This document shows, piece after piece, positions 25,951 through 35,244 of a stretch of DNA of 64,000 bases (the first letter of the stretch is position 1; each line of letters begins with the position of its first letter). This DNA comes from Aquimonas sp964586455 (GTDB lineage Bacteria > Pseudomonadota > Gammaproteobacteria > Xanthomonadales > Xanthomonadaceae). Under the pieces are notes generated by a model. It was not told where the DNA came from. It saw only the letters and a list, made by a program, of their open reading frames with translations, and searched no databases. The stretch covers positions 135,355 through 199,354 of the forward strand of contig CAZPHV010000002.1 in the NCBI GenBank assembly GCA_964586455.1, in the 5' to 3' direction. Position numbers and translations under genes: made by a program.

Positions 25951-28917
25951 ATGCCGTCCATCCCGCAGATCGACTCGACCATGGCCGACCCACCGAACCC
26001 TACTGGCATCTTCATCTCGTGTGTGTCCGATGAGTTCGAGAGCGTCGGAGCGCCGTTTCCCGGGCTGCGCTGGCAGTTGCACAACTACCTCGCCCGAACC
26101 CGCTGCAATGTGCGGGTGCAGGAAGTCTTCCCACAGACAAACGTGGATACCGTCAAGAAGCTGGCCGACGAGATCCGCCCGCTGGCGGTCGTCATCCACT
26201 TGGTTGGCGAGAAGCCCGGCGCGATCGCCGCACCCGCAGCAGTCGCCGAATTTCTGAAGGACGAACCCGATTTCCTCGCCAAGTTCCCCGAACTGCGCGC
26301 CGCGCTCGGCGACTGCTCCAACATCAGCTACACGCAGTGGGAAGCGTTCATCGCCCTGCACTACGGCATCCACTTGCTGGTCTACGCCACGGACAAGTCG
26401 TCCGCCCAACAGGCGCATCTGGATCGTCTGCGGCTCTGCGGGCGATACGCCAGCGAGATCAGCGATCACACCGACCTGCTCGGCCAGCTCATCGGCGACC
26501 TGCACCAGATCCTTCCCGTCGTGCCAAAGCTAAGCCCCAAGATCGCCGGCTCGCAGTTGGATAAGCACGCCCCACGCGTACTGTTCGGCCGAGAAACCGA
26601 GCTGGAAGCTCTCGATGCGGCATGGGCCCAGGAGACACTGAACCTCTACACGCTGGTGGCCTGGGGCGGGGCGGGCAATACATCGCTGGTGTTCCACTGG
26701 GTGCAGACTCGTTTCGCGGCTGCGGATCCCAAGTGGCCCGGCGTCGAGCGTTACTTCGACTGGAGCTTCGACAGCCAAGGCACCGGCGAAAGCCGGCAGA
26801 GCTCGGCCGATCTTTTTATTGCCAAGGCGCTCGAGTTCTTCGGTGACGCCGATCCGACACGCGGCGGCCCGTGTGAGCGCGGCGAGCGACTGGCCGCGCT
26901 GATCCGCCAGCAGCGCAGCCTGCTGATCCTCGACGGCATCGAACCGCTGCAGTACCCGCCGAACGATCCGCAGGCCGGGCGACTGAAAGACCCGGCGCTG
27001 GAAGCGCTGCTGCGCGAACTCGCCGCCGACAATCCCGGCCTGGTCGTCATCACCACCCGCGAGCACCTGACCAGTGTCGAGGCGTACGCCACGGCCGAAG
27101 AACAGAAGCTCGACAAGCTGCCGAAGGAAGCGGCAGTCGCTTTGCTGCGAGACCTGCGAATCGTCGGCACGGACGAGGAGTTGCACGCGGCGTGGCAGGA
27201 TGCAGGCGGCCACGCGCTGACCCTCAGCCTGCTGGGTCGCTACATCGCTGATGCGTATGAAGACCGCGATATCCGCCACTACCACGAGGTGAAGTTCGAA
27301 GAAGCCGACAAGGAAACGCAGGGACGCTCGGCCTTCAAGGTAATGACCGCCTATGAGCGCTGGCTGCAAAGCGGCGGGCCGGAACGCCAGCGCGAACTCG
27401 CCGTGCTGCGGCTGAGCGGCCTGTTTGATCGACCGATGGCGAAGGACTGCCTGCAGGCTCTTCGTGCCGAGCCCGCGATCCCAGGGCTGACCGACGCACT
27501 GGTGAAGCTGACACCGCAGGGGTGGAACATCGCGGTGAAGCGGCTGAACGAGGTGGAACTACTCTCGGTCGCTGCCGAGGCCATCGACGCCCACCCGCTG
27601 ATCCGCGAGTACTTCGCGGCGCAGTTGAAGCGGGAGCAGCCGGAGGCGTTCAAGGCAGCGCACTCGCGGCTGTTCGACTACCTGTGCGAGAGCACGCCGT
27701 ATCGCCCCGATGGCATGGACGGGCTGTCTCCGCTGTACGAAGCGGTCACCCATGGCTGCCTTGCCGGACGACATCAGGAAGCGTGCGACAACGTCTATTT
27801 CGACCGTATCCTCCGCGGCTCGGGCAGCGATGGCTACTACAGCACGAAAAAACTCGGCGCGATCGGGGCCGACCTCGCAGCGGCGGCGGCGTTCTTCGTC
27901 GAGCCGTGGAGCCAGCTGTCTCCGAACCTGACCGAAGCCGATAAGGCATGGCTGATGAACGTGGCCGCATTCCGCCTGCGTGCCTGCGGCCGCCTTACCG
28001 AAGCGCATGAACCCATGCGCGCCGGATTGGAGATGGCGGAACGGCTGAAGGACTGGCAGAACGCAGCGATCCGTGCCAGCAACCTGAGTGAGTTGGAGGT
28101 AGCGCTCGGCCGCTTGCCGGACGCCGTGACGCACGCCCGCCAGTCGATCTCCCACGCCAACCAGAGCGGCGAATCAGTCGAGCAAAGGGACAATCGCACC
28201 ACGGCTGCAGATGCCTTGCATCAGTCCGGCCTGCGGGGCGAGGCCGGCGCACTCTTCGCAGACGCCGAACAGATGCAGAAGGAAATGCGTCAGCCGTTCG
28301 ACCTGCTCTATGCGCTGCGAGGCTTTCGCTATTGCGACTGGCTGCTGGTCCCCGCTGAGCACACCATGTGGCAGAGTTTGCTACGTCGCACGTGTGTCCA
28401 GCCCCTTGGCGCCGCACATGGCCGAGATGGCCATGTCACGATTTGCGATGAAGTCGAACTACGCGCGACGACGACTCTCAAATGGACTGCCGACGCCGGC
28501 GTGGATTTACTGTCAGCGCCCCTCGATCACCTCACCCTCGCCCGCGTCGCGCTGATTCGGGCGATCCTGACAAACCTGCTCCCGCAACCAACGCTCGACT
28601 TGTCGCATGTCGCCGCGGCCGTCCACGGGCTCCGCGCCGCAGGTCAAACGGAGTTCGTCGCTTGCGGCCTCCTCACCGCCGCCCTCTACCACTTCCTCCG
28701 CGACGAGCACGACCTCGCCCGCAAACACCTCGCCGAAGCCCAGCAAATCGCCGAGCGTGGCCCGATGCCGCTCTACCTCGCCGATGTCCACCTGCACCGC
28801 GCCCGCATGTTCCGCGACCGAACCGACTTGGCCAAAGCTGCCAAGCTCATTCGCGAGCTCGGCTACGGCCGCCGCTACGAAGAACTCGCGGATGCCGAAG
28901 CGGCGATCGGGAGCTGA
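25951..28917 (+). CDS. STAND/NB-ARC NTPase-like protein with DUF4062 N-terminus and TPR C-terminus; Walker A lysine missing
   Basis: 988 residues from the ATG at 25951 (25981 also possible). Residues ~18-130 begin GIFISCVSDEFESVGAPFPG, a DUF4062-like domain. Residues ~205-560 are NB-ARC-like: RVLFGRETELEALD, P-loop VAWGGAGNTSLVFHW, kinase-2-like RSLLILDGIEPLQYPP, LVVITTREHL and a GLPL-like GHALTLSLLGRYI. Residues ~600-985 are TPR-like (LGRLPDAVTHARQSISHANQ, ...DLARKHLAEAQQIAERGPMP). Residue 243 is Asn (AAT, 26677-26679) where the Walker A Lys belongs, so ATP hydrolysis is doubtful. It is closely paralogous to the next gene beyond the N-terminus. Such proteins are NLR-like sensors or switches, often antiphage. 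Confidence 0.85.
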   Translation: MPSIPQIDSTMADPPNPTGIFISCVSDEFESVGAPFPGLRWQLHNYLARTRCNVRVQEVFPQTNVDTVKKLADEIRPLAVVIHLVGEKPGAIAAPAAVAEFLKDEPDFLAKFPELRAALGDCSNISYTQWEAFIALHYGIHLLVYATDKSSAQQAHLDRLRLCGRYASEISDHTDLLGQLIGDLHQILPVVPKLSPKIAGSQLDKHAPRVLFGRETELEALDAAWAQETLNLYTLVAWGGAGNTSLVFHWVQTRFAAADPKWPGVERYFDWSFDSQGTGESRQSSADLFIAKALEFFGDADPTRGGPCERGERLAALIRQQRSLLILDGIEPLQYPPNDPQAGRLKDPALEALLRELAADNPGLVVITTREHLTSVEAYATAEEQKLDKLPKEAAVALLRDLRIVGTDEELHAAWQDAGGHALTLSLLGRYIADAYEDRDIRHYHEVKFEEADKETQGRSAFKVMTAYERWLQSGGPERQRELAVLRLSGLFDRPMAKDCLQALRAEPAIPGLTDALVKLTPQGWNIAVKRLNEVELLSVAAEAIDAHPLIREYFAAQLKREQPEAFKAAHSRLFDYLCESTPYRPDGMDGLSPLYEAVTHGCLAGRHQEACDNVYFDRILRGSGSDGYYSTKKLGAIGADLAAAAAFFVEPWSQLSPNLTEADKAWLMNVAAFRLRACGRLTEAHEPMRAGLEMAERLKDWQNAAIRASNLSELEVALGRLPDAVTHARQSISHANQSGESVEQRDNRTTAADALHQSGLRGEAGALFADAEQMQKEMRQPFDLLYALRGFRYCDWLLVPAEHTMWQSLLRRTCVQPLGAAHGRDGHVTICDEVELRATTTLKWTADAGVDLLSAPLDHLTLARVALIRAILTNLLPQPTLDLSHVAAAVHGLRAAGQTEFVACGLLTAALYHFLRDEHDLARKHLAEAQQIAERGPMPLYLADVHLHRARMFRDRTDLAKAAKLIRELGYGRRYEELADAEAAIGS

Positions 28918-28919
28918 CG

Positions 28920-31862
28920 ATGAAAGCGTTTATCAGTCACAGCAGCCCGGATGATCGCTATGTGCAGGAGTTCGTTCAGCTCGTTCGCAGTCTGGGCTAC
29001 GTCGAGGTGTTCAACGACAGCCACAGTATCCAGCCGGATCAGCTGTTCTGGCCTAGGATCGAGCAGGGAATCCGCGACTGCGACGCCTTCGTCGTCATCC
29101 TGTCGCACGCCTCGGCGCAGTCGTACTGGGTGGGTCGCGAGGTGGAGTTCGCTCGCGAGCAGGGCAAGAAGGTCGTGCCGATCCGCATCGACGACTGCCG
29201 GGTCCCAAGCAGTTTCGAGGGGCGGGATGTCATCGAACTACGCCAGGGTCGCGGCGACAGGGTCAAGATCGCCGCTTCGCGGCTTTCGCGTCACGCCGCC
29301 CGCAACTTCTTTGGCCGCGAGCAGGAGCTGAAACTGCTCGACACGGCATGGGCTGATCCCGGCACCCATGTCCTCTCCATCGTCGCCTGGGGTGGCGTCG
29401 GCAAGACCTCGCTGATCACCCAATGGGTCGCCACGCGGATGGTTGCCGCAGGTTGGACCGGCGTCGAGCGCTTCTTTGACTGGAGTTTCTACTCGCAGGG
29501 AACCGGCGACTCGCGCCAGACCTCGGCGGATTTGTTCATCAACGAAGCGCTGAGCTTCTTCGGCGATCCCGACCCCGTGCAGGGTTCGCCGTGGGAGCGC
29601 GGTGAACGTCTCGCTCGGCTCGTTAGCGCGCAAAAGACGCTGCTGGTGCTCGACGGCATCGAGCCGCTGCAATACCCGCCCACGGATCGCTCCGGCCAGG
29701 CCGGTCGGCTCAAGGATCAAGCGCTGGAAGCGCTGCTGCAAAGCCTGGTTCAGGACAACACCGGCCTGTGCATCGTCACCACCCGCGAGCACCTGGCGAA
29801 CATCGACAGCTATCCGACGCAGAAGGAACACAAGCTTGACAAGCTGACGCTCGATGCTGCCATCGGTCTGATCCGCCACCTGCGGCTGATCGGAACCGAT
29901 GAGGAGATCCAGGAGCTGTGGGAGGCGCTCGACGGCCATGCGCTTTCCCTGCTGCAACTCGGCCGCTTGCTCGCTCGCGGCTATGGCAAAGACCTGCGCA
30001 AATGGCGGGAGATCGGTTTCACCCAGGCCGACAAGCTGCATCAGGGGCGCTCGACCATGAAAGTGATGGCGAAGTACGAATCGTGGCTGGCCGAGGGCGA
30101 CAAAGAACAGCAACTCGAACTGGCCATCCTGCGGCTGATGGGGCTGTTCGAGAGACCGATGGTGCCGGGCTGTTTTGAGGCCCTGCGAGCCTCGCCGGCG
30201 ATTGCGAACCTGACCGAACTGTTTGCGAGCGTGGAACGCATTGAAGTCGAATCGGCAGTCACAACTTTGGTTGACAACGAATTGCTATCGCACGGTGGCG
30301 GTGACGACTATTGCGGCTCGTTGATGGACGTATCGCTCGACGCCCACCCGCTGATTCGCGAGTACTTCGCGGCGCAGCTGCAGCGGGAGCAGCCGGCAGC
30401 GTTCCTGGCGGCCCACTCGCGGCTGTTTGACTACCTTTGCGAGCACACGCCGTATTGCCCGGACGGCCTCGACGGACTGGCCCCGCTGTATGAAGCCGTC
30501 ACGCACGGCTGCCTCGCCGGACGGCAGCAGGAGGCGTTGTACAAGGTCTACTTCGACCGCATCCACCGCGGCCAAGAGGTATACAGCACCTTCAAACTCG
30601 GGGCGATCGGGGCCAACCTCGCGGCGGTGGCGGCGTTCTTCGACGAGCCATGGCGCCAGGTGTCGCCGAGCCTGAGCGCCACCGACCAGGCCTGGCTGCT
30701 GGCCGAGGCCGCCTTCAGCCTCCGTGCCCTCGGCCGCTTGACCGAAGCGCTGCAACCGATGCGTGCCGGGATGCCGATGCGGGTTCAGCAGAAGAATTGG
30801 AAGAATGCAGCGATCAACGCCGGCAACCTGAGCGAGTTGGAGTTGACGCTGGGCCGCTTCTCGGACGCCGTGACCGACGCCCGTCAGTCGATCACCCACG
30901 CCGACCAGAGCGGCGATGAAGGCATGCGCATGATCACGCGCACCACGGCGGCGGATGCCTTGCACCAATCCGGCCAGCGGATGGAGGCCGGCACCCTGTT
31001 CGCCGAGGCCGAACGGATGCAGCAGGAAATTCAGCCGCAGTTCGACCTGCTCTATTCGCTGCAAGGCTTCCAGTACTGCGACTGGCTGCTGGCCCCCGCC
31101 GAACAGGCCGCGTGGCAGCAGGTGCTCAATCCGCCCGGAGGGTCGACAGACTTCCAGTCCGTCACGCTGACCGACGGACAGGATGTCCGTCGTCCAGAGA
31201 GGTGCGCACGGAGCGTTCCTCACACGCAAGAAGGATCGGAATCTCAAATCTCAGATGGCCTTGCCGACGTCGAACGCCGTGGGAACAAGATGTTTGAATG
31301 GCGAGTTCCAGGTGATCCGCTCCTCGAAATCGCCCTCGATCACCTGACGCTCGCCCGGGTCGGGCTGATCCGGGCGATCCTAGGCGATTGCCCGAGCCGT
31401 GGGGCCGGCAGCTCGCCTGTCGGCACCCGCAGTGGAATCCAGCAGAACGCTGACCGTCGGGATGCCTCTCCGCCGGACGATTCGGCCAGTCTCCTGGCGA
31501 CCGCGCTGCCGCAACCGACGCTCGCCCTGCCGCACGTCGCCGCCGCCGCTGCCGTCAACGGCCTCCGCGCGGCAGGACAAGTCCAGTACCTTCCCTTCGG
31601 CCTGCTGACCGCAGCGCTGTACCACTTCATCCGCGGCGAGCACGACCTTGCCCGCAAGAACCTGACCGAAGCCCAACAGATCGCCGAGCGTGGCCCGATG
31701 CCGCTGTTCCTCGCTGACGTGCACCTGCACCGCGCCCGTATGTTCTGCGACAGAACCGCGCTGGCCCTCGCCGCCAAGCTCATCCGTGCCCACGGCTACG
31801 GGCGGCGCTACCAAGAACTCGCCGATGCCGAAGCGGTGATCGGGAATGCAGATCGCGTCTAG
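28920..31862 (+). CDS. TIR-NB-ARC-TPR protein (STAND, NLR-like), intact P-loop
   Basis: 980 residues from the ATG at 28920, two bases after the preceding stop. Residues 1-115 form a TIR domain: MKAFISHSSPDDRYVQEFVQ, VFNDSHSIQPDQLFWPRIEQ, AFVVILSHASAQSYWVGREVEFA. The Glu after W-V (E74) is the likely NADase catalytic residue. The NB-ARC part has FFGREQELKLLDTAW, a canonical P-loop VAWGGVGKTSLITQW (K162), TLLVLDGIEPLQYPP and LCIVTTREHL. TPR-like repeats follow to the end. It differs from the upstream paralogue by two insertions, one translating as STDFQSVTLTDGQDVRRP (about 742-760) and one of ~40 residues after AILGDC. Expected role: ligand-triggered NAD+ depletion. Confidence 0.88.
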   Translation: MKAFISHSSPDDRYVQEFVQLVRSLGYVEVFNDSHSIQPDQLFWPRIEQGIRDCDAFVVILSHASAQSYWVGREVEFAREQGKKVVPIRIDDCRVPSSFEGRDVIELRQGRGDRVKIAASRLSRHAARNFFGREQELKLLDTAWADPGTHVLSIVAWGGVGKTSLITQWVATRMVAAGWTGVERFFDWSFYSQGTGDSRQTSADLFINEALSFFGDPDPVQGSPWERGERLARLVSAQKTLLVLDGIEPLQYPPTDRSGQAGRLKDQALEALLQSLVQDNTGLCIVTTREHLANIDSYPTQKEHKLDKLTLDAAIGLIRHLRLIGTDEEIQELWEALDGHALSLLQLGRLLARGYGKDLRKWREIGFTQADKLHQGRSTMKVMAKYESWLAEGDKEQQLELAILRLMGLFERPMVPGCFEALRASPAIANLTELFASVERIEVESAVTTLVDNELLSHGGGDDYCGSLMDVSLDAHPLIREYFAAQLQREQPAAFLAAHSRLFDYLCEHTPYCPDGLDGLAPLYEAVTHGCLAGRQQEALYKVYFDRIHRGQEVYSTFKLGAIGANLAAVAAFFDEPWRQVSPSLSATDQAWLLAEAAFSLRALGRLTEALQPMRAGMPMRVQQKNWKNAAINAGNLSELELTLGRFSDAVTDARQSITHADQSGDEGMRMITRTTAADALHQSGQRMEAGTLFAEAERMQQEIQPQFDLLYSLQGFQYCDWLLAPAEQAAWQQVLNPPGGSTDFQSVTLTDGQDVRRPERCARSVPHTQEGSESQISDGLADVERRGNKMFEWRVPGDPLLEIALDHLTLARVGLIRAILGDCPSRGAGSSPVGTRSGIQQNADRRDASPPDDSASLLATALPQPTLALPHVAAAAAVNGLRAAGQVQYLPFGLLTAALYHFIRGEHDLARKNLTEAQQIAERGPMPLFLADVHLHRARMFCDRTALALAAKLIRAHGYGRRYQELADAEAVIGNADRV
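31139..31200 (+). repeat. Insertion carrying a TDFQSV...TDGQDVR palindromic repeat inside the TIR-STAND gene
   Basis: The stretch ACTTCCAGTCCGTC ... GACGGACAGGATGTCC is an imperfect inverted repeat. In frame it reads STDFQSVTLTDGQDVRRP and is absent from the upstream paralogue. TDFQSV...TDGLEVR-type strings are, from memory, translations of a dispersed repeat abundant in Planctomycetota genomes. It therefore looks like a repeat element carried into a host gene while staying in frame. Confidence 0.55.
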
Positions 31863-32410
31863 CGCCACGTTTCAGTTGTTGTTCCGGATGCCTCGTGAGT
31901 ATCAGCGCTGCGGCTCGCCGGGCGGCACTCTGTACTCGCTCACACTCATGGCATGAAACGCTGCGGCGACACCGCGCCCAAGTTCCGGCCTTCGACAGCG
32001 GCTGGGCCTTCGGCCCAATCCCCAATCGCGGCTTCACCGAGATCCTTCTCCATCGGCATCGCCCGCCGATTGGAATAGCTCTGAACAGAATCCGCACCCC
32101 GCGGCGCGCATGCATTCCGGAGGCTCGGAAGCGGGAGCGAACACGCATTGGTCGCCGCGGCACGAAACAACAAGACACGGGAGCCGGTAGGGAGCTGCCG
32201 CCGGCTGCGGGTGCTGGCAGCTAGCAGGTGCGCTTGCACGCGATGTTCGTCGCGATCAAGGTGATCGACGGTGTGGCGCGCCCGCCCCTCCAGCGCCAAG
32301 ACTGAAGGCCAACGCCCCAAAGCCGACCCTGGACCCCGCTGGGCGGAACCCTTCGGTAGGGATACGATGTTCGCGCCGCAATGTTCCGACACGACGGGGG
32401 GAGGAACGGC
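31863..32410. other. Intergenic region between the STAND pair and the patatin gene
   Basis: 548 bases. Open frames here have no recognisable domains and poor composition, so I call no gene. Near the right end, CGGTAGGGATACGATGTTCG (32353-32372) contains a TACGAT -10-like element upstream of the patatin gene. GGGGGGAGGAAC just before 32411 is an excellent ribosome binding site. The patatin operon therefore probably has its own promoter, separate from the STAND pair. Confidence 0.4.
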
Positions 32411-35017
32411 ATGGACATGGCAAGCGCCACCACGCAGCACCTGCTGGAGAGGGCACGCACCTTCCGCCGCGGCGCGAAGGAAGAGCCGCGCGAGGTGTTC
32501 AAGCTCGCGAAGGAGCTGTCCAAGCGCAACCAGAAGGACGAAGCCCGCCTGCTCGCGCAGGTGCTGGCGGAGTTACGCACGCTGCCCGCGGGCATGACCG
32601 TTGAGCTGTTGCAGAAGTGGGCGCTGTGGACCTCGCAGAACCCCGACGCACCGGACGACAGCAAGCACGACGAGGCGCTGGCGATCCTGGAGCAGGCGAT
32701 GCCGGACGGCCAGCGCCTGTCGCACACCGCCGACCCCGAGACCCTGGGCATCGAGGGCGGCATCTGCAAGCGCATGTGGGGCGTGGACGGGCAGCCGGCC
32801 ACGCTGGAGCGTTCGTTGCGCTTCTACGAGCGCGGCGTGAAGGCCGGCGTAGCGGCCGACAACGGCTACACCGCAATCAATGCCGCCTTCGTGCTCGACT
32901 TGCTGGCCGCCGATGAAGGCGAGGCCGGCGCCGACCGGCGCGACCGCGCGCGCGTGCTGCGGGAGCGCGTGCGCGATGAGTTGTCGCCGCTTGCCGATAC
33001 ACCGGCCTGGCCGGGCGGCCCGGCCAGGCGCACGCTGGCGTTTTTCTGGGAGACGCTGGCGGAGGCGCACTTTGGCCTTCGCGAGTACGTCACCGCGGCC
33101 GAACACCTGACGACCGCCTACACCGTGCGCTCGCCCGAACCCTGGGAGCGCGAGACCACCGCGCGCCAGTTCGCGTGGTTGGCGCGCCTGCACGAGCCGG
33201 AGGTCAAGACCTCGGCGCAGTTCGACGCCTCGCCCGCCTGGCGCGTGCTGCGCGACGTGTACGGCGGCAACGCCGCGGCGGGAGCGGGATCGCTGTTCGC
33301 GGGCAAGCTGGGCTTGTCGCTCTCCGGCGGCGGCTTTCGGGCGTCGTTGTTCCACATCGGTGTGCTCGCCGCGATGGCCGAGCGCGACCTGCTGCGCCAT
33401 GTGGAGGTGTTGTCCTGCGTCTCCGGCGGCTCGATCCTCGGCGCGCATTACTACTTGGAGGTTCGGCACCTGCTGCAGTCCAAGCGCGATGAAGAAATTA
33501 CGCGCGACGACTGGATCAAACTGGTCGAGCGCGTCGCCTGCGAGTTCCTCGCTGGCGTGCAGCAGAACCTGCGCGCGCGCATCGGCACCAGCGTGTGGGC
33601 CAACCTGCGCATGCTGTTCCAGCCGGGCTACACCACCACCTCGCGCTTGGCCGAGTTGTACGAGCAGCACCTGTACGCGCGCGTGGCCGACGACGGCCAG
33701 CGCGAGCTGCGCGGACTGCAGATCCACCCCATGGGTGACGAGTCGCTGGTGCCCAAGTACGACAACTGGCGGCGCGTGAACAAGGTGCCGATCCTCATCC
33801 TCAACGCTACGTCGCTGAACACCGGCCACAACTGGCAGTTCACCACCAGCTGGATGGGCGAGCCGCCGTCGGCGATCGAGAGCCGCGTCGATGGCAACTA
33901 CCGCCTGCGCCGCATGTACATCGCTCACGAGGCGCCGGCGCACAAGGACATCCATATCGGCGCCGCGGCCGCGGCATCGGCCTGCGTGCCGGGGCTGTTC
34001 ACGCCGCTGGAGTTGCGCGGCCTGTACCCGGGCATCACGGTAAGGCTGGTGGACGGTGGTGTGCACGACAACCAGGGCATGTACGGCCTGCTCGACCAGA
34101 ACTGCAGCGTGATGCTGGTCAGCGACGCCAGCGGCCAGATGTCCACCAACGATGAACCGGCCGACGGCCCCATCGGCGTGCTGCTGCGCACCGTCAGCCT
34201 GCTGCAGGCGCGCGTGCGCGTCGCCTGCTTCCGCGAGATCGAGGCGCGACGCAAGAGCGGACGCCTGAAGGGCATGCTGTTCCTGCACCTGAAGCGCGGG
34301 CTCGGAGTCGAAGCGCGCGACTGGGTGAACTGCGGAAACCCGAAGCTGCTGTCGGCGCAGGAGCTGATGCAGTCGCGCAACTCGCTCACCGAATTCGCCG
34401 TCATCAAGCGGGTGCAGGAGCGGCTGGCGGCCATCCGTACCGATCTGGATTCGTTCAGTGACGTCGAGGCCTACGCACTGATGACCTCGGGCTGCAACAT
34501 GGTGCGGGCCACGATTGACGATGCGATCACCGGTTTCGCGGTCGACACACGCGAGCACGACTGGCACTTCCTGCACGTAGCCGAAGCGATGCGCGATGAG
34601 GCGAAGAGCCTCACCGAGCTGGATGCGCCTCTGGCCGCCGGCGCGATAGGCATGTTCCGGATGTTCCAGCTGTCGCCGGTGCTGCGCACGTTGCGCGGGC
34701 TGGCGGTGGCGGGTGTCTGCGTCGGACTGGCTTACGCGCTGCTGCAGTGGCACGGCGAGCCACTGCTCAGTGCCAAGGGCCTTGCAGCAGCGCTGGCGCT
34801 TGCGCTGGTGGTAATCCTTGCCGGCCGGGTGGGTCTGGGCCTGCTGGTGCAGCTTGTGCAGTACCGGAAGACCCTGCACCAGATCCTGCTGAGCGGCGCG
34901 CTTGCCTTCGGCGGCTGGGCGGTTCTGGGGCTGCACCTGAAGTTGCTGGACCCATGGTTCCTGCGCTCCGGCGCGCGTCCCGGTGCGAAGCGGCCGCCGG
35001 ACGAGGAATCGGCATGA
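32411..35017 (+). CDS. Membrane-anchored patatin-like phospholipase with N-terminal DUF4071 (TRAFs-binding-like) domain
   Basis: 868 residues from the ATG at 32411, chosen for the GGGGGAGGAAC ribosome site 5-10 bases upstream. Residues ~1-280 are helical with a DUF4071/TPR signature (TADPETLGIEGGICKRMWGV, TLERSLRFYERGV, NGYTAINAAFVLDLLA). The patatin domain (~295-560) has oxyanion loop LSLSGGGFRAS, nucleophile motif CVSGGSILGAHYYLE (Ser338) and dyad motif VDGGVHDNQG (Asp548). The C-terminus has two or three membrane helices (LAVAGVCVGLAYALLQ, ALALALVVILAGRVGLGLLV, LLSGALAFGGWAVLGL). Likely a membrane-lipid-degrading effector. Its stop overlaps the next ATG (ATGA), so the downstream effector was translationally coupled. 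Confidence 0.82.
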   Translation: MDMASATTQHLLERARTFRRGAKEEPREVFKLAKELSKRNQKDEARLLAQVLAELRTLPAGMTVELLQKWALWTSQNPDAPDDSKHDEALAILEQAMPDGQRLSHTADPETLGIEGGICKRMWGVDGQPATLERSLRFYERGVKAGVAADNGYTAINAAFVLDLLAADEGEAGADRRDRARVLRERVRDELSPLADTPAWPGGPARRTLAFFWETLAEAHFGLREYVTAAEHLTTAYTVRSPEPWERETTARQFAWLARLHEPEVKTSAQFDASPAWRVLRDVYGGNAAAGAGSLFAGKLGLSLSGGGFRASLFHIGVLAAMAERDLLRHVEVLSCVSGGSILGAHYYLEVRHLLQSKRDEEITRDDWIKLVERVACEFLAGVQQNLRARIGTSVWANLRMLFQPGYTTTSRLAELYEQHLYARVADDGQRELRGLQIHPMGDESLVPKYDNWRRVNKVPILILNATSLNTGHNWQFTTSWMGEPPSAIESRVDGNYRLRRMYIAHEAPAHKDIHIGAAAAASACVPGLFTPLELRGLYPGITVRLVDGGVHDNQGMYGLLDQNCSVMLVSDASGQMSTNDEPADGPIGVLLRTVSLLQARVRVACFREIEARRKSGRLKGMLFLHLKRGLGVEARDWVNCGNPKLLSAQELMQSRNSLTEFAVIKRVQERLAAIRTDLDSFSDVEAYALMTSGCNMVRATIDDAITGFAVDTREHDWHFLHVAEAMRDEAKSLTELDAPLAAGAIGMFRMFQLSPVLRTLRGLAVAGVCVGLAYALLQWHGEPLLSAKGLAAALALALVVILAGRVGLGLLVQLVQYRKTLHQILLSGALAFGGWAVLGLHLKLLDPWFLRSGARPGAKRPPDEESA

Positions 35018-35244
35018 ACCCGCTCACCAAGACCTGCTTGCATCTCGATTCCCTTCGGCACCAAGCACGACCCGCAGACTGGCCAACCGGTGGACTTCGA
35101 TCGGGTACTGCGCGAGTTGGCGCGTCCGGCCATTGAGCAGGCGGGGCTCGAGTGCCTGCATGCGGCCGAATTCACCGGCACCTTGATCCACAAGGACATC
35201 GCGCGCGCGGTGATCGCGGCCGACGTGATGCTGGCCGAGGCGTC
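35014..35244 (+). pseudogene. Frameshifted and truncated start of a coupled effector (nucleoside-deoxyribosyltransferase-like N-domain of DUF4071-type proteins)
   Basis: ATG at 35014 overlaps the patatin stop. The first codons read MNPLTKTC; then one extra base near 35039-35041 shifts the frame. In the shifted frame the sequence reads ISIPFGTKHDPQTGQPVDFD, RVLRELARPAIEQAGLECLH and GTLIHKDIARAVIAADVMLA. That matches the (F)xIxPFGxKxDxxGxxxDFDxVYxxLIxPAIxxAGLxxxRAD...G.IHK...L...D..vaDLT pattern seen at the start of DUF4071/TRAFs-binding proteins. It ends abruptly at 35244, where the rmuC fragment begins. Both the frameshift and the truncation should abolish function. Confidence 0.72.

Noticed and set aside
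31895..32224. 109-codon forward frame between the STAND pair and the patatin gene
   Set aside because: Low-complexity Arg/Pro/His-rich translation, no ribosome site, no family features.
32573..34936. 787-codon reverse-strand frame opposite the patatin gene
   Set aside because: Composition-driven shadow. The forward frame has clear patatin motifs and a ribosome binding site.
25527..35244. Interpretation of the island as an insertion sequence or integrative element
   Set aside because: No transposase, integrase, terminal inverted repeats or tRNA-derived attachment site; the boundaries are long repeats of host genes.
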